This document shows positions 1-6,220 of a stretch of DNA of 6,220 nt, piece by piece. A program made the position numbers and the translations under genes. Below the pieces are notes generated by a model. It was given only the letters and a program-made list of their open reading frames with translations. It was not told the DNA's origin and made no database searches. The stretch lies in assembly GCA_005240015.1 (NCBI GenBank), contig SBBV01000331.1, positions 1 to 6,220 of the forward strand, in the 5' to 3' direction. Position 1 is the first letter of the stretch. Every line of letters starts with the position of its first letter. Source of the DNA: Candidatus Odyssella thessalonicensis. GTDB taxonomy: Bacteria; Pseudomonadota; Alphaproteobacteria; Bin65.

Positions 1-899
1 AGCCGGTCGCGCTCGTCGTCGCGGGCCGCGCCGAGCAGCGCGGGCAGAAGGTGCACAACCTCGCGGCGGCGCTCGCGGCGACCTCGGCGGCGGACGAGAT
101 CGTCTGCTTCGCCGATGCCGATGCGCGGTGGCCGCGCGACACGCTCGTCACGTTGGTGCGCGAGCTCTCGGCCTGGGACGAGCCGGTTCTGCTGAGCGGC
201 TATCGCTGGATGTATCCGGCCGCGCCGCGACTGGGGGCCACGCTGGCCGCCGCGGCGAGTCTGCCCGTCGCCGCCATCGCGAAATCGCCGCGCTGGGATC
301 TCGCCTGGGGCGGCACGATGGCAGCCAAGCGCGCCACGCTCGAGCGCATCGACCTCGCGCGGCTCTGGGCCCGCAGCCTTTCCGACGACGTGCCGCTCGC
401 GCGCGCACTGCGCCGAGCGGACGGTTCGCCGCGCACCGCGGTGAAGCTGATGCCCAACCTCTTCGTGCCGAGCCCCTGCGATTTCACGCTCGGCGCCGCC
501 TTGACCTTCTCGCGCCGGCAATACGCCATGCTCCGCCTCTATTCGTGGCGCCACTGGATGTTCTCGCTCGCGGTCTATGCCGTGTTCTTCGCCGGCCTCG
601 GCGCCTCCATCGCGGCGTTCGCGCTTTCGATGCCGGCCCATCTTCAGTGGCTGGCCGGGGCGTGCTGGGCGCTGGCCGTGGCGCGTGGCCTTGTTCACGC
701 GGGCGTCGTCGCGCGCTGCCTGCCGCGGGATGCTGCCTTGCGCTTCCGCGGCGCGATTGCGCTCGATACGCTGTTTCCGTTCCTTCCCGCGTTTCTTCAC
801 GCATTCGGGCTGATCGCCAGCGTGAACGTCCGCACCCTGCGCTGGGCCGGCATCCGCTACACCATGGCCGGCGACAAGGTCGAACGCATCGAGCGGTAG
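1..899 (+). CDS. Family 2 (GT21-like) membrane glycosyltransferase, 5' partial
   Basis: This is the C-terminal 298 residues of a glycosyltransferase whose start lies left of the window. The frame is open from base 3 and ends at TAG 897-899. The GTG at 51 is an internal Val codon, because conserved family sequence (VVAGRAEQRGQK) continues upstream of it. Visible motifs, numbered from the first complete codon, are a Lys before HNL (16), the metal/nucleotide-sugar DAD (38-40) followed by AR, WGGTM (102-106), SDD (127-129, the likely catalytic acid region) and RRQYAMLRLYSW (171-182). The last resembles the (Q/R)xxRW region of ceramide-glucosyltransferase-like GT21/HpnI enzymes. The last ~110 residues hold about three hydrophobic segments, so the enzyme is probably anchored in the inner membrane with a cytosolic catalytic domain. 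By family it transfers a sugar from a nucleotide-sugar to a lipid acceptor. Donor and acceptor cannot be read here, and no hopanoid or sphingolipid neighbours are visible to settle it. Confidence 0.85.
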   Translation, partial: PVALVVAGRAEQRGQKVHNLAAALAATSAADEIVCFADADARWPRDTLVTLVRELSAWDEPVLLSGYRWMYPAAPRLGATLAAAASLPVAAIAKSPRWDLAWGGTMAAKRATLERIDLARLWARSLSDDVPLARALRRADGSPRTAVKLMPNLFVPSPCDFTLGAALTFSRRQYAMLRLYSWRHWMFSLAVYAVFFAGLGASIAAFALSMPAHLQWLAGACWALAVARGLVHAGVVARCLPRDAALRFRGAIALDTLFPFLPAFLHAFGLIASVNVRTLRWAGIRYTMAGDKVERIER

Positions 900-905
900 G
901 ACCTC

Positions 906-936
906 CGTAGGGGCGGGCTTCAAACTCGCCCCTACG
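906..936. repeat. 31-bp palindromic repeat between convergent genes, possible bidirectional terminator
   Basis: The left arm CGTAGGGGCGGG (906-917) pairs with 925-936 (CTCGCCCCTACG), giving 12 bp with one G-T pair. After one mismatch, a further 2 bp close around base 921. The element fills the 54-bp gap between the 3' end of the glycosyltransferase and the 3' end of the minus-strand hydrolase. An RNA from either strand would fold into the same stem. No clear T-run follows on either side, so a classical intrinsic terminator is not certain. Similar GTAGGGGCG-type palindromes are, from memory, dispersed repeats in GC-rich proteobacterial genomes, and that is the alternative reading. Confidence 0.7.
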
Positions 937-953
937 ACCTGCTGAGGCACGTT

Positions 954-2093
954 CTATGACAGCCTCGCCGCGCGGCAGATCGTCTCGAAGTAGCTGAAGT
1001 CGGTCTTGCGGTCGGCGGCGCAGAGATAGAGGAAGTGCTGGCGCACGAGGTTGACCGGCACGCGCTTGAGATTGAGCCCCGGATACATCGCGTGGAGATC
1101 GAGCTTGCGCATCACCGGGCCGCGCTGCACGCGGCCGCCGAGATCGATCCGGGCGAAGGCGATCGGATCGATCCAGCCGCGGCAGATGGCGTCGGACGGC
1201 GCCCAGTACTCGACCCAAACGAGATCGGGCGCCGTGGCCACCGTGGCCGTGGCGGCATGGAAGCGGCGCGCATTCCGCTGGCACGACAGCGCGCCGTCGG
1301 CGGAACCGATCGTCAGCAGCGAGAGACGGTTGCGGCCGGCGAAGGCGGGATCGTGGATCAGCTTCTCGGCCATCTCGATGCCTTGGATCGAGCCGATGCT
1401 GTGGCCGACGATGAGCACCTCGTCGTAATGCTCGCGCGCCTGGCGCGCGGCGACGACACGCACCCACTCCGCCACCATGCGGTCGAGCGCATGCGCGCGC
1501 CCTTCGGCCTGCAACGTCATCATGCGCAGCGCCGAGACGAAGAAGTAGAGCCAGATGACCCGCTCGAAGAGGTAGACGGCCTGCAGGAACACGAGTCCGC
1601 CCGCGAGCCGGCCCAGGAGCCGCCAGGGGTCGCCGACGCTCTCGGGCAGCAGCAGCATCGGCCAATGTGCCAGCGTGGTGCCGATCCAGAAGAATCCGGG
1701 CACGGCCAGGATCACATAGAGAATGATGATCGCAGCCGGAGCGTGCGACCGGCGCAACAACCAGAGGCCGCCGGTGCGCACGAACGCGAACAGCGCCTGG
1801 GCATAGGCCGCGATCAGGCTGAAGACGTCGCGGACGTAGTAATTGCCCAGCACGACCTGGCGCGGGCTCAGCACCGTGTAGTCGATCACGACCGGCCGGG
1901 TGCCGTCCGCGGTCTCGACGCGCCAGCCGGGCAGGCCATCGGCGTCGGTCGAAAGCCGGCTCACGGCCGTGGTGCGGCCGTGGACCGCGTTGTCCTTGCC
2001 GAGCTCGCGACGGAACAACCAGTAGAGATATTGCGCGCCGTTGGGGTCGAACCCGGCGATGAAGAAGACGGCGCGCCGGAACGGTGCAGTCAC
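954..2093 (-). CDS. Predicted membrane-embedded alpha/beta hydrolase (GHSIG), uncharacterised
   Basis: The product is a 379-aa protein with a GTG start and TAG stop. The start is well fixed: an in-frame TAG lies two codons upstream (TAG ACC GTG). Near the N-terminus, VFFIAGFDPNG (9-19) looks like the first strand and oxyanion loop of an alpha/beta hydrolase. Hydrophobic stretches at about 118-140 and 161-188 are likely membrane segments. After them come VLIVGHSIGS (226-235) with the nucleophile-elbow Ser232, then WVEYWAPSD (293-301) and VRQHFLYL (350-357). Asp301 and His353 are placed as plausible triad partners. I infer a membrane-associated serine esterase or lipase-like enzyme with unknown substrate. 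I recall similar unnamed proteins in alphaproteobacteria but no characterised member. It lies 29 bp downstream of ssb on the same strand, so co-transcription is possible, though a hairpin occupies the gap. No good Shine-Dalgarno sequence is seen; CAGG about 10 nt upstream of the start is the nearest. Confidence 0.8.
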   Translation of the reverse strand: MTAPFRRAVFFIAGFDPNGAQYLYWLFRRELGKDNAVHGRTTAVSRLSTDADGLPGWRVETADGTRPVVIDYTVLSPRQVVLGNYYVRDVFSLIAAYAQALFAFVRTGGLWLLRRSHAPAAIIILYVILAVPGFFWIGTTLAHWPMLLLPESVGDPWRLLGRLAGGLVFLQAVYLFERVIWLYFFVSALRMMTLQAEGRAHALDRMVAEWVRVVAARQAREHYDEVLIVGHSIGSIQGIEMAEKLIHDPAFAGRNRLSLLTIGSADGALSCQRNARRFHAATATVATAPDLVWVEYWAPSDAICRGWIDPIAFARIDLGGRVQRGPVMRKLDLHAMYPGLNLKRVPVNLVRQHFLYLCAADRKTDFSYFETICRAARLS

Positions 2094-2095
2094 GG

Positions 2096-2127
2096 TCTAA
2101 GCCTGCGGCAAGAGCCGCCGGCTTAGA
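2096..2127 (-). terminator. Strong hairpin between ssb and the hydrolase gene
   Basis: TCTAAGCC (2096-2103) and GCGGC (2105-2109) pair with GCCGC (2114-2118) and GGCTTAGA (2120-2127). That is a 13-bp stem with one internal T/C mismatch and an AAGA tetraloop. On the minus strand the hairpin begins at the ssb stop codon (2123-2125) and ends 2 nt before the hydrolase GTG. There is no U-run after it (GACCGTG follows). It could therefore be a partial terminator, an mRNA-stabilising 3' end for ssb, or a structure limiting translation of the downstream gene. Confidence 0.6.
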
Positions 2128-2596
2128 ATGGAATATCGTCGTCGAAATCCTTGCCCGAAGGCGGGCGGGTACGGCCGCTCGGCCGGGCACTGTCGCTCAT
2201 GCCGCCATTGCCGCCTTCGGCGACGCCGGCGCCGGCACCGCCGCGGCTGTCGAGCATCTGCAGCTCGCCGCGAAAGCGCTGGAGCACGACCTCGGTCGTG
2301 TACTTCTCCTGGCCGCTCTCCTTGTCGGTCCATTTGCGCGTCTGCAGCTGGCCCTCGACATAGACCTTCATGCCCTTCTTCAGGTATTGCGCCGCAACAT
2401 CGGCCAACCTTTCGTTGAAAATCACGATGCGGTGCCACTCGGTGCGGTCCTTGCGCTCGCCGGTCGCCTTGTCGCGCCACGTCTCCGACGTGGCCATGGT
2501 GAAGTTCACGATCTTGCTGCCGTCCTGCGCGTTGCGCACTTCGGGATCGCGGCCGAGATTGCCGACGAGAATGACCTTGTTGACGCTGCCTGCCAT
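2123..2596 (-). CDS. ssb: Single-stranded DNA-binding protein SSB
   Basis: The 157-aa protein coats single-stranded DNA in replication, recombination and repair and recruits partner proteins through its C-terminal tip. The N-terminal OB fold (about 1-112) begins [19 protein letters not shown], and the ssDNA-stacking aromatics are kept at Trp40, Trp54, Phe60 and Trp89, matching E. coli Trp40, Trp54, Phe60 and Trp88. A Gly/Ser/Arg/Pro-rich linker (about 117-148) leads to the acidic partner-binding tip DFDDDIPF (150-157), which is complete. The length is typical of alphaproteobacterial SSBs. The ATG has a CGGAGG ribosome site (2609-2614), 12 nt upstream. A perfect GTTC-N7-GTTC LexA box lies 28 bp upstream of the start, so SOS control is likely. 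The gene points away from uvrA, and a hydrolase follows it on the same strand. Confidence 0.98.
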   Translation of the reverse strand: MAGSVNKVILVGNLGRDPEVRNAQDGSKIVNFTMATSETWRDKATGERKDRTEWHRIVIFNERLADVAAQYLKKGMKVYVEGQLQTRKWTDKESGQEKYTTEVVLQRFRGELQMLDSRGGAGAGVAEGGNGGMSDSARPSGRTRPPSGKDFDDDIPF

Positions 2597-2608
2597 GGTG
2601 CTGCACGG

Positions 2609-2614
2609 CCTCCG
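2609..2614 (-). promoter_or_regulatory. Ribosome binding site of ssb
   Basis: CGGAGG on the minus strand (CCTCCG on the plus strand) sits 12 nt before the ssb ATG. The spacing is a little long, but no closer purine-rich site is present. Confidence 0.6.
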
Positions 2615-2623
2615 AGAAAAAGT

Positions 2624-2638
2624 GTTCTAGTTCGGTTC
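2624..2638 (-). promoter_or_regulatory. LexA box (SOS operator) of ssb, perfect GTTC-N7-GTTC
   Basis: The plus strand reads GTTCTAGTTCGGTTC, i.e. GTTC, seven bases, GTTC. On the ssb sense strand this is GAAC-N7-GAAC. That direct repeat is the published alphaproteobacterial LexA target (Rhodobacter and Rhizobium work), unlike the CTGT-N8-ACAG palindrome of E. coli. It lies 28 bp upstream of the ssb ATG, where a repressor would block transcription. With equal base use a perfect match on either strand is expected about once per 33 kb, so its presence in this short promoter region is unlikely to be chance. Confidence 0.8.
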
Positions 2639-2701
2639 CACTCTAGCCGCTTCGGCCGGGAGGGGCGAGTCGAAAAATCATCCGCCCCGGGAAAACTGGC
2701 T

Positions 2702-2800
2702 GTCGGCCCGCGAAAACGGGACCCATATCGCCGTCGCGCGTTGGCTGGAAAGATCGCACGGCGGCGAAGCCGTATGGGTCCCCGCTTTCGCGGGGACGAC
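2702..2800. repeat. REPIN-like element: two palindromic repeat units in inverted orientation
   Basis: The right unit (2773-2800) holds a perfect 8-bp hairpin, GTCCCCGC (2778-2785) / GCGGGGAC (2790-2797), loop TTTC. The left unit (2702-2727) is a degraded reverse-complement copy. GGGACCCATA (2718-2727) matches TATGGGTCCC (2773-2782) perfectly over 10 bp, and the outer part matches with a few substitutions and short gaps. The 45-bp spacer carries a small CGGC/GCCG hairpin (2762-2772). Two REP-type units head to head around a spacer form the layout of a REPIN, a non-autonomous element moved by a RAYT transposase encoded elsewhere. It ends 34 bp before the GFA start. From memory, the GTCCCCGC-type unit is common between genes in several alphaproteobacterial genomes. 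Confidence 0.65.
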
Positions 2801-2822
2801 AATTGGGTGCGCGCATAGCCCC

Positions 2823-2827
2823 GGAGG
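2823..2827 (+). promoter_or_regulatory. Ribosome binding site of the GFA-family gene
   Basis: GGAGG lies 6 nt upstream of the ATG at 2834. It is a near-ideal Shine-Dalgarno site and fixes that start. Confidence 0.8.
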
Positions 2828-2833
2828 CATATC

Positions 2834-3307
2834 ATGAAGCTCGAAGGCTCCTGCCATTGCCGCGCGGTGCGCTTCTCGGTCGAGAGCCACACGCCCTACC
2901 CGTTCAACCTCTGCTACTGCTCGATCTGCCGCAAGACGACGGGCGGCGGGGGCTATGCCATCAACCTGATGGGCGAGGCCAAGAGCCTCAAGGTCACCGG
3001 CCGCAAGCATCTCGCCTATTACCGCGCGCGCATGAACGGCACCCGCAGCGACGCGCGCCGCCATTTCTGCCGGAAATGCGGCAGCCACCTCTGGCTCTGG
3101 GATCCCTCCTGGCCCGAGCTGGTGCATCCGCTCGCGGCCGCCATCGACACCAAGCTGCCGAAGACCCCCGAGCGCGTGCACCTGATGCTCGGTTCCAAGG
3201 CGAGCTGGGTCCCGGTGCCCAAGGCAAGCCGCAAGGACCGGCATTTCAAGGAATATCCGGCCGAGAGCATCGAAGGCTGGCACAAGAAGCGCGGGCTGTG
3301 GAAGTGA
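2834..3307 (+). CDS. GFA/CENP-V-domain zinc-binding protein
   Basis: The protein has 157 aa and starts at an ATG with a strong GGAGG 6 nt upstream. It has the full zinc-ligand pattern of the GFA (glutathione-dependent formaldehyde-activating) family. CHC is at 7-9 in MKLEGSCHCRAVRF. Cys27 and the pair Cys29/Cys32 are in NLCYCSICRKTTGG. The last pair, Cys79/Cys82, is in HFCRKCGSHLWLW. In the best-studied members these seven cysteines bind two zinc ions, and one member (Gfa) was reported to bind glutathione and speed formaldehyde adduct formation. Most bacterial paralogues have no proven substrate, so only the family is assigned. The protein is probably cytosolic; no signal peptide or membrane segment is seen. 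A basic tail (KASRKDRHFKEYP, WHKKRGLWK) follows the domain. The gene sits between divergent ssb and uvrA behind a REPIN-like repeat, and nothing ties it to DNA repair beyond position. Confidence 0.9.
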   Translation: MKLEGSCHCRAVRFSVESHTPYPFNLCYCSICRKTTGGGGYAINLMGEAKSLKVTGRKHLAYYRARMNGTRSDARRHFCRKCGSHLWLWDPSWPELVHPLAAAIDTKLPKTPERVHLMLGSKASWVPVPKASRKDRHFKEYPAESIEGWHKKRGLWK

Positions 3308-3437
3308 AGTGAACCGGGCAGGAAAGACTTCGCGCGCCGAGGACCTCCTTACCTTCTCCCCGACTCCCCGGCTCCTTGTTCACGTCCGCTTCGCCGACAC
3401 CGGCGCGACTTATCCAAAGCTCGCAAACGGTGGCGGC

Positions 3438-3467
3438 GCGTGACAGAGTCGACTCCGCAAGTCACGC
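3438..3467. promoter_or_regulatory. Nested dyad upstream of uvrA, possible operator
   Basis: GCGTGAC (3438-3444) and GTCACGC (3461-3467) form a perfect 7-bp inverted repeat. The 16-bp interval contains a second perfect palindrome, GAGTCGACTC (3446-3455). The structure lies about 40-70 bp before the uvrA start, where a regulator could bind. No known factor is assigned. An mRNA hairpin is less likely to matter because no T-run follows. Confidence 0.4.
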
Positions 3468-3484
3468 ACCCCATATTCCCGTCC

Positions 3485-3499
3485 GTTCCGCATTGGTTT
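3485..3499 (+). promoter_or_regulatory. Candidate LexA box of uvrA, GTTC-N7-GTTT (one mismatch)
   Basis: GTTCCGCATTGGTTT matches the alphaproteobacterial GTTC-N7-GTTC direct repeat at 7 of 8 fixed positions, in the same plus-strand orientation as the ssb box. It ends 7 bp before the chosen uvrA ATG and 40 bp before the second in-frame ATG. One-mismatch sites are expected about once per 1.3 kb on either strand with equal base use, so the match alone is weak. Support comes from position and from uvrA being a known SOS gene in this group. Confidence 0.5.
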
Positions 3500-3506
3500 C
3501 CGTGAT

Positions 3507-6220
<2,714 letters not shown>

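Noticed and set aside
51..53. GTG at 51 as the start of the glycosyltransferase
   Set aside because: The frame is open to the left edge, and conserved family residues (VVAGRAEQRGQK) lie upstream, so this is an internal Val codon.
1035..2126. 363-codon plus-strand frame opposite the hydrolase
   Set aside because: It is antisense to a gene with a hydrolase elbow and membrane segments. The His/Asp/Arg/Glu-rich translation is typical of a shadow frame.
484..2190. 568-codon minus-strand frame spanning the glycosyltransferase, the hydrolase and part of ssb
   Set aside because: It runs across three recognisable genes in the wrong frame, with Arg/Ala-rich composition and no domain.
2084..2818. 244-codon plus-strand frame opposite ssb
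   Set aside because: The minus strand encodes a complete SSB. This frame also runs through the REPIN-like repeat, as an artefact would.
2678..3283. 201-codon minus-strand frame opposite the GFA gene
   Set aside because: The plus strand has a strong ribosome site and all seven zinc cysteines. The antisense frame has neither motif nor start signal.
3378..3392. GTTC-N7-CTTC as another LexA box between the GFA gene and uvrA
   Set aside because: One mismatch in a fixed base, over 110 bp from the uvrA start. Matches this weak are expected several times by chance in a window this size.

Overview
The window is high-GC DNA with strongly G/C-ended codons. It reads as ordinary chromosomal sequence from an alphaproteobacterium. 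The pointers are a perfect direct-repeat LexA box (GTTC-N7-GTTC) in front of ssb, the UvrA and SSB sequence style, and hyphenated palindromic intergenic repeats of the kind scattered through large alphaproteobacterial genomes. A Rhodospirillales or Rhizobiales-like host is my guess; the sequence does not fix the genus.

Layout from left to right. (1) Positions 1-899, + strand: the 3' part of a membrane-anchored family 2 glycosyltransferase, cut by the window edge. (2) Positions 906-936: a 31-bp near-perfect palindrome between two convergent genes. (3) Positions 954-2093, - strand: a 379-aa membrane protein with a GHSIG serine-hydrolase motif and a GTG start. (4) Positions 2096-2127: a 14-bp-stem hairpin filling the short gap to the next gene. 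(5) Positions 2123-2596, - strand: ssb, with a perfect LexA box at 2624-2638. (6) Positions 2702-2800: a REPIN-like inverted pair of palindromic repeats. (7) Positions 2834-3307, + strand: a small GFA/CENP-V zinc protein. (8) Positions 3308-3506: a spacer with a nested dyad at 3438-3467 and a near-consensus LexA box at 3485-3499. (9) Position 3507 to the end, + strand: uvrA, 904 codons, cut at the right edge shortly before its expected C-terminus.

The functional core is DNA repair and SOS. ssb and uvrA are divergently oriented, as in E. coli where they share one SOS box. Here they are about 0.9 kb apart, separated by a GFA gene and a repeat element, and each appears to have its own LexA-type site. 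The hydrolase lies 29 bp downstream of ssb on the same strand and may be co-transcribed with it. The glycosyltransferase appears unrelated to the repair genes.

I see no mobile element with a transposase, CRISPR array, tRNA/rRNA, toxin-antitoxin pair or defence cassette. I found no convincing new multi-gene system. The points most worth checking are the split SOS pair with duplicated operators, the predicted membrane hydrolase behind the ssb hairpin, the nested dyad before uvrA, and a missing zinc-ligand cysteine in UvrA.
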